DNA of 64,000 bases from Micavibrio sp. UBA6139 (GCA_002423285.1 DIVF01000040.1:7891-71890), one strand, 5' to 3'; shown: positions 26,218 to 35,526, counted from the stretch's first letter. Numbers and translations: made by a program. The notes: generated by a model from the letters alone, not told the origin.

Positions 26218-27432
26218 TTATTTGCTCATCATTCTATTGGTGTTATTTTCTGTGGCGGTCTGGCGTTCGCGCAGGCGCATTTCAACGATCATCGATAACA
26301 GCATTTCCCGGCGCAAAGCGGTTTCCAGCTTGTCACGGTCGCTCATGATTTTCAGGGCTTGCATGACAACACCGATGCGTTCCACGTTGGCCGGACCGTT
26401 ATACAAATTCACGATGAAGGTCGGGTCCTGAAACATTTTCTGCGTTAAAATTTCCATCTGTGCGTAATAGCTGGGGTTGGCCCCGATCAGCTCCTCAATA
26501 TCGGCTGCCGGAACGCCAAGGTTTTCCATGATCTGGGTCAGTTGCGCTGCTTGCAGCCCCGATCCGGTGCCGCGCATCGCCGCCATATTGGCATAGCTGT
26601 ACCGGGCAACCCCGCGCACAGCGGCAATCATGCGCATGTTGTTCAGTTCACGGAAGCTGCCATAGGGAACCATGGCTCCTTCGGAAATCGGGGTCAGCGT
26701 TTTATGGCCATAGAGGTTTTTGGCCAGTGCCAGAACGTCCTGCTCATCTGTGCTGGCTGTTCCGCCATCGGTGAAATCCAGATCAAGGGTCATCTTTGTT
26801 TCCATCGTGCGCCGGAAATCAATATCGGCGTTTGGACGGTGTTCGGCACCCGGGGTGCAGATGACGCGCATGACTGCATTATTGTCGTTGGTATCGCAAT
26901 AGGTGGTTAGGAACTGGGCTAGCCGCGTATTGGCATCAGAATAGGTGCCCCAACCCGCCGCGTTGTTTTTGCTCAAAATCTCGCGCTTCATCAGCGTGGT
27001 GTTGATGATGCCGGTATTGCGTTCAACTTTAAATTTTGAAATGGATGTGCTGCGTGCCAGCGTGCCCAGGGCGCAAATCTGTTCGCTGGGGTGGTATTCG
27101 CGGTGCGCGCGCGCGGCGGCTTCGCCGAACAGGCGCTGTGTTTCCAATTGGTGCTTGGCATCTAAAAACGTGCCAATGATCGGAACCTGTTGCAGCATGA
27201 CAGCAGATAATTGTTCGGTCATCTGGCGGAAGGCTTCGATGTAATTGGCCTCAACCATCTGATCGCGGATGGGGTCGTGCGCCCCGTCATCAATCGGCGG
27301 ATTATAGCCACCGGCCATGGCCGCACCGGGCAACATCAACACAAACGCCGTCAACCCGGCCAGCAAAAGCCCTGTCCGGGGCAACCCGGACGGCTTTTTA
27401 GGCAGCAAATGGTGTGTGGCTTTGGTGATCAC
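26218..27432 (-). CDS. Tandem exported paralogue C, undescribed family
   Basis: 404 residues. A signal peptide (GLLLAGLTAFVLMLPGAAMA) ends near residue 41. The family core is EQLSAVMLQQVPIIGTFLDAKHQLETQRLF, a Cys in PSEQICALGT, a YCDTNDNN segment with a second Cys cluster, and the late motif GANPSYYAQMEILTQ followed by LYNGPANVERIGVVMQAL and a helical C-terminus. It is the most divergent of three tandem copies (8-base gap to the next). Not a family I can name. It is predicted periplasmic or surface-exposed, possibly part of or secreted by the flanking Dot/Icm-like system. Confidence 0.8.
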   Translation of the reverse strand: MITKATHHLLPKKPSGLPRTGLLLAGLTAFVLMLPGAAMAGGYNPPIDDGAHDPIRDQMVEANYIEAFRQMTEQLSAVMLQQVPIIGTFLDAKHQLETQRLFGEAAARAHREYHPSEQICALGTLARSTSISKFKVERNTGIINTTLMKREILSKNNAAGWGTYSDANTRLAQFLTTYCDTNDNNAVMRVICTPGAEHRPNADIDFRRTMETKMTLDLDFTDGGTASTDEQDVLALAKNLYGHKTLTPISEGAMVPYGSFRELNNMRMIAAVRGVARYSYANMAAMRGTGSGLQAAQLTQIMENLGVPAADIEELIGANPSYYAQMEILTQKMFQDPTFIVNLYNGPANVERIGVVMQALKIMSDRDKLETALRREMLLSMIVEMRLRERQTATENNTNRMMSK

Positions 27433-27440
27433 GGTTTCTC

Positions 27441-28790
27441 TTATTTTTCTTTCAGGCGGTTGATTTCGTTCTGTGTGGCTTCTTGCGCCTTCATCACTTG
27501 CAGTTCCAAAATCAAGGACAGCATTGATTCACTGCGCAAGGTGCTTTTAAACGTATCGCGGTCTTGCATAAGGGCGAGCGCTTGCAGGGCAACACCCTTC
27601 CGCGCCACGTTGGCAGGCTTGTCATACAGATCAACAAAGAATTGCGGACGTTGTAGCAATGTCTTGGTCAGGATTTCCATCTGCGCGTAATAGCTGGGAT
27701 TTTCACCAATCATTTCCAGCGCATCGGCTTGCGGCACGCCCAGCTCTTCTAACACAGCAGCCAGATATTGGCGTGTTTCCGCTGCGTCACTGACCCCGTT
27801 TGATTTCATCGCTGCAATCGCCTGGAACGAGTTTTCAGCAACGCTGCGCTTGGCAACGATCGAGCGCAAGTCCAGATAGGCCTGCTGGTTGGTTTCGTTG
27901 TCACGCAATTTGGCTTCGGCAATCGGCTGTTCAAAAACGTTATGCGAGAACAGGTTTTTGGAGAGTGCCAGCAAATCTTCTTCATCCGGCGTCATATTGC
28001 CATCTGCAAAATTGATGTTCAGCGTCAACGGATTTGCGACGGTACGGGTGTAATCAATATCCTTGTTCCGGCGCGCTTGTGCGCCACCCTGACAGACGGA
28101 CCCAAGGCCCCGATTGTTATCGTTGGGATCGCAATAGACGCGGCGGAACTGTGCAACCCGCCCTTCCATATCTTCCTTGGCACCTTCTGAGGCGTTGGAA
28201 TTTGCGTTCAGCAATTGACGATCAAGGGAATGCTGCGCCAGTGCCAATGCCGTCAGGCTGGCGTTCCGGTCAGACCCGGCCAGCGAGCGCATGGTGGTTC
28301 CAAACGTACACAGATCTTCACTGGGGTGATAATCTTTATGTGCTTGCGCAGCCAATTGTTGATACAGACGCTGTGTTTCCAGCTGGTGCTTGGCATCCAT
28401 GAAAGTGCCGATGATTTGCATCTGTTGCATGGCGACGGCGGAAAGCTGTTCGGCCATCATCTGCATCGCTGGCAAAATGTAATCATAGAAATAGGTCGTG
28501 ACCATCCACATCTGATGTTCTTGGAACGACATGGTGGTGTGGGTATTGATGGCGGTGATGATCAGCTGCGTTTGCACCGTGTTCGGCATATCACCGATAC
28601 AATATTGCGCCTGTGCCGGTTTCAATGCCGCACCACCGGATAGAATCAAACCGGTCATCGCCAAGGCGAGCGCTGTTTTTCGCGCTGTTCGCTTAAAAGC
28701 CTGTAGCATCGTGTGCCCGGCTGCTTTGCTGGTGGTGGTGTGTGTCATGGTGACCCCCGCATTTCTTCTTTTCATACGATTAATACCCAT
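27441..28790 (-). CDS. Tandem exported paralogue B, undescribed family
   Basis: 449 residues. A signal peptide ends around ALKPAQAQ near residue 62; MLQAFKRT at residue 28 is an alternative start. It shares with its neighbours EQLSAVAMQQMQIIGTFMDAK, YHPSEDLCTFGT, the segment VYCDPNDNN, RRNKDIDYTRTV, and GENPSYYAQMEILTK followed by LYDKPANVARKGVALQAL. Cysteines at conserved positions suggest disulfides. It overlaps the start-side gene by 11 bases, so the three are one operon. Function unknown; see the finding on this family. Confidence 0.8.
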   Translation of the reverse strand: MGINRMKRRNAGVTMTHTTTSKAAGHTMLQAFKRTARKTALALAMTGLILSGGAALKPAQAQYCIGDMPNTVQTQLIITAINTHTTMSFQEHQMWMVTTYFYDYILPAMQMMAEQLSAVAMQQMQIIGTFMDAKHQLETQRLYQQLAAQAHKDYHPSEDLCTFGTTMRSLAGSDRNASLTALALAQHSLDRQLLNANSNASEGAKEDMEGRVAQFRRVYCDPNDNNRGLGSVCQGGAQARRNKDIDYTRTVANPLTLNINFADGNMTPDEEDLLALSKNLFSHNVFEQPIAEAKLRDNETNQQAYLDLRSIVAKRSVAENSFQAIAAMKSNGVSDAAETRQYLAAVLEELGVPQADALEMIGENPSYYAQMEILTKTLLQRPQFFVDLYDKPANVARKGVALQALALMQDRDTFKSTLRSESMLSLILELQVMKAQEATQNEINRLKEK

Positions 28791-30150
28791 CTCTCAGACG
28801 GTTTAAACTGTTCTGTACTGCTTCTTCCTGATCGAGCAGCTCTAATTCCAGCAAGACGGAAATCATGGCTTCGCTGCGCAGGGTGCTTTTGAAAATATCG
28901 CGTTTTTGCATCGTCGAAATAGCCTGTAGGGAAACACCCTTTCTGGCGACGTTGACGTTTTTATCATACAGGCCAACATAAAATTCCGGGCGCTGGAACA
29001 TGGCCTTGGTCAAAATACCCATCTGTGCGTAATAGCTGGGGTTTTCGGCCAGCACGCGGTCAACATCATCAACTGTCATGCCCATTTCAACAAGAACCGC
29101 GCGTAAATAACGCGCGGTATCGGCATCATCCTGCCCTGCGGTTTTCATCGCGGCGATGGTGTTAAAGGAATGCTGTGCGACGCTGCGCTGTGCCGTGACC
29201 GAACGTGTGTCGTAATATTTTTCGATGTTGGGTTGGTTATCACGCAGGCGGGCTTCTGGCAGCCATGCGGAAATATCATGCGAATAGAGGAATGAAGACA
29301 GGGCCAGAATATCTTCCTCATCCGCTGTCATGATATTATCGGAAAAGTTCAACTGCAGGGTCGTTGGCGCAGCCAGTGTCCGTGCGTAATCAATGTCCTT
29401 GTTCCGGCGTTCTGGATCCGTGCCGGCGCCACAAATCGCGAGTAATTCGCCGTTATTGTCGTTGGGGTCGCAATAGACGCGTCGGAATTGTTCAATGCGC
29501 CCTTCCAGATCTTCCTGGCCGCCCTCTGTCGCGTTGGCGTTGGCGACGCGTAATTGACGTTCCAGCGCATGCTTGCTGAGCGCCAGCATGGTCAGATCGC
29601 CGTTGCGTTCTGAAGATGCCAGACTGCGGATGCTGGACCCGATGGTACAAACAGCGGCACTGGGTGTGTAATCATGATTGGCTTTGGCGGCCATTTCCTG
29701 AAACAGGCGCTGCGTTTCCAGTTGGTGCTTGGCATCAAAGAACGTGCCGATAATTTGGACCTGTTGCATGGCAACGGCGGAAAGCTGTTCGGTCATGCTT
29801 TTCATCTGCGGCAAGAGGTCTCGCAGGAACAGATCATCGACCATCCATTCTTCATGCTCGTCAAAGCGGTCTTCGGTGTGCTGGGTAACTTCGTCGTAAA
29901 TCTCTTCTGATTGCTCGCAGTTTTGCTGTGGGTCAAGGTTACAGGATTCCGGGCATGTCCAGCGTGTGCATGGGTACGGCATCAAGACGCAAACCTGAGC
30001 CATCGCCGGGGTGGGGGGCAAGGTAACGAGCCCTGCAAAAAGGCAGATTACGGCAATCAATACTTTGCGGGTGCCGGCGGTAGCGCCGCCCCCCGGAATG
30101 TATGCCTTAATTCCCGCCATTCTTAACTTTCGCCCCGCAATACCGCACAT
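28780..30150 (-). CDS. Tandem exported paralogue A, undescribed family
   Basis: 456 residues, the promoter-proximal copy. GAGGG precedes the ATG at 30150; an alternative start is the ATG at 30120. A hydrophobic segment ends PTPAMAQ near residue 52. After it lies a Cys-rich insert (VCVLMPYPCTRWTCPESC) that is absent from the other two. Then come the family core EQLSAVAMQQVQIIGTFFDAK, VYCDPNDNN, RRNKDIDYARTL and AENPSYYAQMGILTK. The shared blocks run in the same order in all three, so duplication within the locus is clear. Confidence 0.8.
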   Translation of the reverse strand: MCGIAGRKLRMAGIKAYIPGGGATAGTRKVLIAVICLFAGLVTLPPTPAMAQVCVLMPYPCTRWTCPESCNLDPQQNCEQSEEIYDEVTQHTEDRFDEHEEWMVDDLFLRDLLPQMKSMTEQLSAVAMQQVQIIGTFFDAKHQLETQRLFQEMAAKANHDYTPSAAVCTIGSSIRSLASSERNGDLTMLALSKHALERQLRVANANATEGGQEDLEGRIEQFRRVYCDPNDNNGELLAICGAGTDPERRNKDIDYARTLAAPTTLQLNFSDNIMTADEEDILALSSFLYSHDISAWLPEARLRDNQPNIEKYYDTRSVTAQRSVAQHSFNTIAAMKTAGQDDADTARYLRAVLVEMGMTVDDVDRVLAENPSYYAQMGILTKAMFQRPEFYVGLYDKNVNVARKGVSLQAISTMQKRDIFKSTLRSEAMISVLLELELLDQEEAVQNSLNRLRDGY

Positions 30151-30370
30151 TTATATAAACGTCCCTCATTTTAACATACTCTGTTTATAAAAGTACATCT
30201 TTGACCCGGAATTTCCGTGGACCGAAAAATTGTCTTCGCGTGACATAATGCGGGTTTGGCGGCGGCGGATGGGGATGTAAAAAATGAATAAAATTTTAAC
30301 ACTTGGTAGGCACAGTTGATCCTGATAGATTCGTTCATCAAGGCAACCGTTTAACGGGATTTCCAAACCT

Positions 30371-31120
30371 ATGTCCCAGTCACAAAATAATGCACCCCCT
30401 CCACGCGCTCCCGGCGGTAACGCCCGGCGTTTGCAACCGACCGCCCGTGGCAAAAAGAACGCCCCCGTCGCGCCAGAACCCATGTCTGCCGATGTTGTAA
30501 AGGGGTTGGGCACGGTTGTTGTCCGCAATCAATATTACCGCGATGGCTATCGCGCCTTGCTGCAATTGGCACTGTTGGAAGCGGCCATTATTATTGGCCT
30601 GATTTTCGCAATTTTCTTCGTCATTCATACGAATCAGCCGGAAAATCGCTATTTTGCAACCACTGAAGACGGCCGTTTGATCCCGATGATCTCGCTGGAT
30701 CAACCAAACCTCAGCGCCCCGGCGTTGATGTCGTGGGTGGCGCAATCCTCGACCGAAGTCATGACCTTTGGTTTCAACGATTATCGCCGCCGTTTGCAGG
30801 AATCGTCGCGTAACTTTACCCGCCGTGGCTGGGAAAGCTTTACGCAGGCTCTGCAACGCTCCCGTATTATCGAAATGGTTGAGGCCAATCAGCAGGTTCT
30901 CTCTGCCGCCCCGCGCGGTGCGCCGGTGATGCAGTCTGAAGGGCTGGTCAATGGCCGTTACCAATGGACCGTCCAGTTGCCAATGGTTGTCACTTACCAG
31001 TCTGGTTCGATGACCCGGTCGGATAATTTGATGGTCACCATTGTTGTCGTCCGCGTCCCACGCTTGGAAAGCTCCAACGGGGTCGGGATCGAACAATGGA
31101 TCGCAGTACCGGGCGGCTAG
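30371..31120 (+). CDS. dotI: DotI (IcmL), inner-membrane T4BSS component
   Basis: 249 residues (Legionella 212). A Pro/Arg-rich cytosolic N-terminus is followed by VVVRNQYYRDGYRALLQLALLEA, the IcmL signature, leading into a single membrane helix near residues 65-90. The periplasmic domain has SWVAQSSTEVMTFGFNDYRRRL, RGWESFTQAL and the final YQWTVQLPMVVTYQSG. DotI forms a VirB8-like ring with DotJ in the inner membrane. It opens the second block, divergent from the paralogue operon over 220 bp. Confidence 0.92.
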   Translation: MSQSQNNAPPPRAPGGNARRLQPTARGKKNAPVAPEPMSADVVKGLGTVVVRNQYYRDGYRALLQLALLEAAIIIGLIFAIFFVIHTNQPENRYFATTEDGRLIPMISLDQPNLSAPALMSWVAQSSTEVMTFGFNDYRRRLQESSRNFTRRGWESFTQALQRSRIIEMVEANQQVLSAAPRGAPVMQSEGLVNGRYQWTVQLPMVVTYQSGSMTRSDNLMVTIVVVRVPRLESSNGVGIEQWIAVPGG

Positions 31121-31277
31121 GTGTCATTTGAATCCTTACATTCTTTCGTGGGGCAGTCTTTTTTCCGCTGTTTTGGCGGCTTTACACCGCGCCATCACGC
31201 CGTTAAGGTATCTGCGGGGCAAATTCATCCGGAATCCCGGTTTATTCATCTGGTCATACGCTTAGGGTTGGCAAAAC

Positions 31278-32462
31278 ATGAAAATCTGCCATGTGGTAAA
31301 GAGTAATCTGAATGTTTTGGCTGATACGGCCTTGGCCGTTGTGCTGACCGCATCTGTGATAGCGGGTGCCGCCGCGCTGCACCCTGCCTTTGCGCAAGAA
31401 GGTGCCCAGCCTGAAGTGTTGGCACCGTCTTCTGAAATATTAGCCGCGCCTGCTGCGGCCCCTGCTGGGACGCTGGCCCCGCCGAGCGCAGCGAGACAAA
31501 CAATGCTGGAGCCGGATGATCTGGTTGCGCAAGATTCTGCGTTGCCTGCTGGTGGCGATCTGGCGCCACGTTCACCGGGTATGGAATTGCCGGTGGGGGA
31601 TGCTTTGATGCCGGGTGGAATGGGTGATGGCACGGCTACCGCGCCACAACGCTCCGAAGAAGATATTCAAGCGGAAATCCGCGAAGATGCGTTTAACGCA
31701 GCATTGACAGGCATTTTGCCGCTTGAGCCTGCAGAAATCCGTAAAGTTTTAGAACGCTATGACCGGACACTGGAAGCGTCAGAAATTCCAATTTATGCCT
31801 ATCCGGAACCAGAAGTCGTTGTCAAAAACGTCTCGCTTGATCCGGGTGTTCGGCCGGTGGAAATCAAGCTGGCGACCGGCCATGTGACCACCTTGAACGT
31901 GGTCGATGTGTCTGGCGCGCCGTGGCCCATTCAAGATGTGACCTGGGCCGGGAATTTTGAAATTGTTCAGCCAGAAGCCGGTGGGCATGTCGTGCGGATT
32001 ACGCCGATGTCTGAATTTGCCTATGGCAACATTTCGGTCCGTTTGTCGGAATTGAAGACACCGATCACTTTCGTTTTGAGGGCGCACCGTGATGCCGTTT
32101 ATTACCGGATTGATGCGCGCTTGCCGGAATATGGCCCCTTGGCCACGCCGCCGATTATGGACGGCGGGATTACGATTGCGGCTGGCAGCGCCACGATGAC
32201 ATCTGTCTTGGATGGCACGGCGCCGGATGCCGCTAAAAAACTGGAGGTCACCGGTGTTGATGGACGCACAACGGCTTTTGAATTTAATGGCCTTGTTTAT
32301 GTGCGGACTCCTTTGACTTTATTGTCCCCGGCGTGGACGGGATCAATTAAATCGGCGGATGGCATGAATGTTTATACGCTTGAACGCGCGCCTGTTCTAT
32401 TGCTGTCCGAACAGGGACGCATGGTCAGGGCCAGACTCAGCGAAAAGGATAAGGGATTATGA
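31278..32462 (+). CDS. dotH: DotH (IcmK), outer-membrane ring protein
   Basis: 394 residues. Signal peptide to about residue 40 (ALHPAFAQ), then an Ala/Pro-rich linker. The conserved domain starts at REDAFNAALTGILPLEPAEI and continues with a VRPVEIKLATGHVTTL beta region and WPIQDVTWAGNFEI, matching DotH/TraN. DotH reaches the outer membrane with DotC/DotD and forms the core with DotG. Its stop overlaps the dotG start as ATGA. Confidence 0.92.
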   Translation: MKICHVVKSNLNVLADTALAVVLTASVIAGAAALHPAFAQEGAQPEVLAPSSEILAAPAAAPAGTLAPPSAARQTMLEPDDLVAQDSALPAGGDLAPRSPGMELPVGDALMPGGMGDGTATAPQRSEEDIQAEIREDAFNAALTGILPLEPAEIRKVLERYDRTLEASEIPIYAYPEPEVVVKNVSLDPGVRPVEIKLATGHVTTLNVVDVSGAPWPIQDVTWAGNFEIVQPEAGGHVVRITPMSEFAYGNISVRLSELKTPITFVLRAHRDAVYYRIDARLPEYGPLATPPIMDGGITIAAGSATMTSVLDGTAPDAAKKLEVTGVDGRTTAFEFNGLVYVRTPLTLLSPAWTGSIKSADGMNVYTLERAPVLLLSEQGRMVRARLSEKDKGL

Positions 32463-33886
32463 CCGATAACCAGAACGATGAATTCCTGGACACCGGCGAT
32501 CTGGATGCTGATTCGGGTCTAGACGATTTTGAAACAGGCCGCACCTCGCTGGCCGAAGCCTGGAAAACCAACCCGATGGTCAAAATCGGCGGCGTTCTTG
32601 GCGCGGTTGCGATTCTGGTGGGTGGGATTATGCTGTTTGGGGGTGAAAAAACCCCGCTGGCCCCGTCTATGGTTGGTGGTCAGGCTAAAAGCACAAATCA
32701 GGCTCCGGGCGAAAAAGTGCCAGAGGCTTATCGCGATGCCCTTCAGCAGATGAACGAAAAGAGTGCTGAAGAGGCGCAGCGTGCCGGTACCAGCTCCTTG
32801 CCGGTTCCAATTGGTCCGGCCAAGGGCAAGGCTTTGGAAGATAAAAACGCCGCCACGGAAGAAGATCCGTTGGAGCGGTGGCGCCGCATTCAGGAAGAGC
32901 GCCTGAAAAAAGAACAACAGGCCAAGATCGAGCCAACCGCTGCTCCGCAAAAACCGGTTGATCCGTATGCGCAGGAAAAGCAGGCTTTGGCGCAAAGCAT
33001 GCAAAAACAGATGCAGTCTGTTTTGGAGCAGCAAGCGCCAGAATCGATGGAAAGCGCAACGATCACACCACCAGATTTCTGGGAAGCAAAGCGTCAGGCT
33101 GCTGCGCAAGCGCGTGCGGCTGAAGTCGCGGCGGCCAGTGGTCAGGTCCAGCAGGGGAATGTCAAAATTCTGCTGGAAGCGGGCCGCATTGAATATGCGC
33201 AGTTGATTACAGAAGCAAACTCTGACGTGCCGGGCCCTATTCTGGCCCAGCTGGCCAGCGGCCCATTGGCGGGTAGCCGTATGATCGGATCGTTCCAGAA
33301 GCAGGATGATTACCTGACGCTGAACTTTACGTCCGTGGTTGTGGATGGGGTTGCCATTGCGACATCGGCAGTTGCTCTTGATCCTGAAACATCGCGTCCG
33401 GGTGTTGTCACCGATATTGACCGTAAATATTTCCAGCGGATTATTCTGCCTGCGGCCGCAGCCTTTGTTGAGGGCATGGGCAGTGCGATTGCTGATAGCG
33501 GCAGCACAACGGTCACGGTTGATGGCGGCGCGGCCGTGTCTGATTCAAAGGATCTGGATACGAAGCAGGAGTTATTCAAGGGGGTTGAAGAGGCTTCTAA
33601 AAAGGTCGGAAAAATCTTGGATGCCGAAGGCAGCAAGGCGCAGGTCATGGTTAAGGTTGCGGCTGGCACTCATATTGGTGTCTTCTTCACCAAGCCGGTG
33701 GAGCAGAAAGATGCTGTGGCTCAGCGTCTCGCGGATGAACAGTTGCGTCAACAGATGCAGGCAGCCCAACAGACCCCGCAGCAATTCTTTGTCCAGCTGC
33801 CGCAGCAGGGCCAGGGTCAGATGACTCCGACGACGCCGCAAATTCCGGCGGGTTTGGCTGGAGCGGCCGGTACTTCCGGTCAATAA
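32459..33886 (+). CDS. dotG: DotG (IcmE), VirB10-like trans-envelope protein, short form
   Basis: 475 residues, far shorter than Legionella DotG (about 1048), because the long repeat region of the Legionella protein is missing. Layout: acidic cytosolic N-terminus, membrane helix near 40-62, charged Gln/Lys/Glu coiled region (95-215), then the VirB10/TrbI-like C-domain with ILLEAGRIEYAQLITEANSD, GPLAGSRMIGSF and AGTHIGVFFTKPV. The tail is a Gln/Pro-rich run. DotG spans both membranes and gates the channel. Confidence 0.9.
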   Translation: MTDNQNDEFLDTGDLDADSGLDDFETGRTSLAEAWKTNPMVKIGGVLGAVAILVGGIMLFGGEKTPLAPSMVGGQAKSTNQAPGEKVPEAYRDALQQMNEKSAEEAQRAGTSSLPVPIGPAKGKALEDKNAATEEDPLERWRRIQEERLKKEQQAKIEPTAAPQKPVDPYAQEKQALAQSMQKQMQSVLEQQAPESMESATITPPDFWEAKRQAAAQARAAEVAAASGQVQQGNVKILLEAGRIEYAQLITEANSDVPGPILAQLASGPLAGSRMIGSFQKQDDYLTLNFTSVVVDGVAIATSAVALDPETSRPGVVTDIDRKYFQRIILPAAAAFVEGMGSAIADSGSTTVTVDGGAAVSDSKDLDTKQELFKGVEEASKKVGKILDAEGSKAQVMVKVAAGTHIGVFFTKPVEQKDAVAQRLADEQLRQQMQAAQQTPQQFFVQLPQQGQGQMTPTTPQIPAGLAGAAGTSGQ

Positions 33887-33896
33887 AAGAAATTTT

Positions 33897-33930
33897 CATC
33901 ACCGCCCCGAACATGGCGGTGATGTTTTAA
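33897..33930 (+). terminator. Strong hairpin between dotG and dotF
   Basis: A perfect 10-bp stem CATCACCGCC/GGCGGTGATG followed by TTTTAA. It may partly terminate, setting the ratio of dotG to dotF and downstream products, or protect the dotG mRNA 3' end. Confidence 0.6.
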
Positions 33931-33991
33931 ATCTCGGCAAAAAATGCCTTAAAAACAATGTGACGATAATAGAAAGTGGATGTGATTCATC

Positions 33992-35245
33992 ATGGCGCCT
34001 AATAAAGATGACCAATTTGACGATGGGCTTGATCAATTTGATGACGGGCTGCCGGCGGATGATTTCGCTGATGATGCGCTCGATTCGGGCGAGGGTGAAG
34101 AAGCCTTTAGCGAAAGCGAAGAAGAATGGGATTCTTATGATGAATCGGCTGAAGGCGATACCGCCCAACCAGCGGCCAAGAAAAAATCCAACACGTTTAA
34201 TATCATTCTGATTGCGGTCGCGGTTTTGGGTGGTGTGGGTTTTATGGCGATGAAAATGGGTGGCGGTCAAGCCCCCGCGACAGCCCCGGCTGTTGTTGCG
34301 CAAAATACCAATAATGGCACGGCGGTGCCACCCTCCATCCCGACCCCAGCCGCAATACCACCAGCCTCGCCGCCGCCAGCCCCAACCGGGGGATTCCTGA
34401 CCAACCCGGATAATATGAGGGCGTTGGAACAGGATATTGCCAAGACTTACGGCGAAACCGAATTGGTTGGTGGCGATAATGCAGCCCCACAAGAGGTCGA
34501 TCAGGCCGCCCCGCCAATGCCAACGGCCGTTGAGCAGGCGACAGTTGCCCCAGTGCTGCCAACAGCAGATCTGATGACAGAAAATGCCCCACCAATTCGC
34601 ATGCCAAATGCCGCGGAAGCGATGTTGAAATCGGCGATACAGGAAAAAAATCAGGCTCAAGAAAATGCCGCTCCTACGCAGCCTAATGTTCAGACAGAAG
34701 CTGCGCCAGCCGTGACGGCAGTCTTGGCGCAAGATGCGGAACAGAATGCCGCGCTTGTAGCAAAGCTGGATCAGGTTTTGTCTCGTCTTGATCAACTGGA
34801 GGGTGATATGCGCAATCTGAAAACCGCGCAACCTGCCGGTGATGTTGCGGCTCTCGCGGACAGTGTTGCGGCCCTTGAAAAAAAGCTGAGCGAACAAGTG
34901 GCGCAAACCGCGAAAGTATCGGCGAAAGTGTCTGAACAGGCGGTCGCCCCTAAACCGGCTCCCCGCCATGAAGTGACTGAAGCACCGGCACCAAAACCGC
35001 AAGTTCTAGGCTCCTCCGCCGGAAATGCCACGCCACCATTGGCACCGCAAGCCAGCACCGCTGTTCCGAAATGGGTTTTGAAGGGCGCGCAGCCTGGACA
35101 GGCCATGGTTTCCAAGCCCGGAGACAGCGAAATGCGCAGTGTTGTGGTTGGCGACAGCTTGCCGGGAATCGGGACGATCCGCTCAATCGGCTACGAAAAT
35201 GGCCGTTGGTCAGTGGTTGGAACACAAGGCCGCATCACCCAGTAA
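33992..35245 (+). CDS. dotF: DotF/IcmG-like inner-membrane protein
   Basis: 417 residues. A highly acidic cytosolic N-terminus (DDQFDDGLDQFDDG) is followed by a single membrane helix near 68-90, a long low-complexity Pro/Ala region, a coiled-coil around 250-310 (LDQVLSRLDQLEGDM) and a small C-terminal domain with WVLKGAQPGQAMV and VVVGDSLPGIGTIRSIG. The same layout and the slot between dotG and dotE identify it as DotF/IcmG (TraP in IncI). It is longer than Legionella DotF (269) because of the linker. Assignment rests on architecture and synteny more than residue identity. Confidence 0.75.
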   Translation: MAPNKDDQFDDGLDQFDDGLPADDFADDALDSGEGEEAFSESEEEWDSYDESAEGDTAQPAAKKKSNTFNIILIAVAVLGGVGFMAMKMGGGQAPATAPAVVAQNTNNGTAVPPSIPTPAAIPPASPPPAPTGGFLTNPDNMRALEQDIAKTYGETELVGGDNAAPQEVDQAAPPMPTAVEQATVAPVLPTADLMTENAPPIRMPNAAEAMLKSAIQEKNQAQENAAPTQPNVQTEAAPAVTAVLAQDAEQNAALVAKLDQVLSRLDQLEGDMRNLKTAQPAGDVAALADSVAALEKKLSEQVAQTAKVSAKVSEQAVAPKPAPRHEVTEAPAPKPQVLGSSAGNATPPLAPQASTAVPKWVLKGAQPGQAMVSKPGDSEMRSVVVGDSLPGIGTIRSIGYENGRWSVVGTQGRITQ

Positions 35246-35290
35246 AGTCTTGATCCCGTCATAGTTTGGCGGGCGTTTTTAATTTTTTTT

Positions 35291-35334
35291 GATCAGGCCC
35301 GCCGGAATCTGTTTCCAGCGGGCCTGATTTTTGT
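35291..35334 (+). terminator. Rho-independent terminator after dotF
   Basis: ATCAGGCCCGC pairs with GCGGGCCTGAT around a loop, followed by TTTTTG. The following genes (dotE onward) therefore probably have their own promoter. Confidence 0.85.
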
Positions 35335-35409
35335 GTTATAAGGAAAATATAAATAAAAAATTAACTATGCGGCGGTAGAGTCATTGATAAGGAAACTTCG
35401 TGTAATTTA

Positions 35410-35429
35410 GATCAAATATGATCAAATTG
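35410..35429 (+). promoter_or_regulatory. Tandem decamer upstream of the dotE-like gene
   Basis: GATCAAATAT followed directly by GATCAAATTG: two near-identical 10-bp units, one helical turn apart, about 100 bp before the dotE-like start in AT-rich DNA. Could be a regulator-binding site; no regulator is identified. Confidence 0.35.
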
Positions 35430-35526
35430 CGTGAAGATCATCCATCTAAGCGGGGCATCCCAATTTCTGGGATAGGTTTAGGTGGTTGGTTATTTTCTGC
35501 TTTTATTAGGCGGGGTGTGTCTCGAA

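Noticed and set aside
28780..30150. Calling the tandem paralogues VirB5/TraC
   Set aside because: Export and helical content fit loosely, but no family-specific motif is visible, so they are left unnamed.
30380..31096. 238-codon minus-strand open frame
   Set aside because: Antisense to dotI, which is a clear family member; no ribosome site or motif.
33899..35002. 367-codon minus-strand open frame
   Set aside because: Antisense to the dotF-like gene; its Trp/Arg/Phe-heavy composition is a shadow of the Ala/Pro-rich plus-strand coding.
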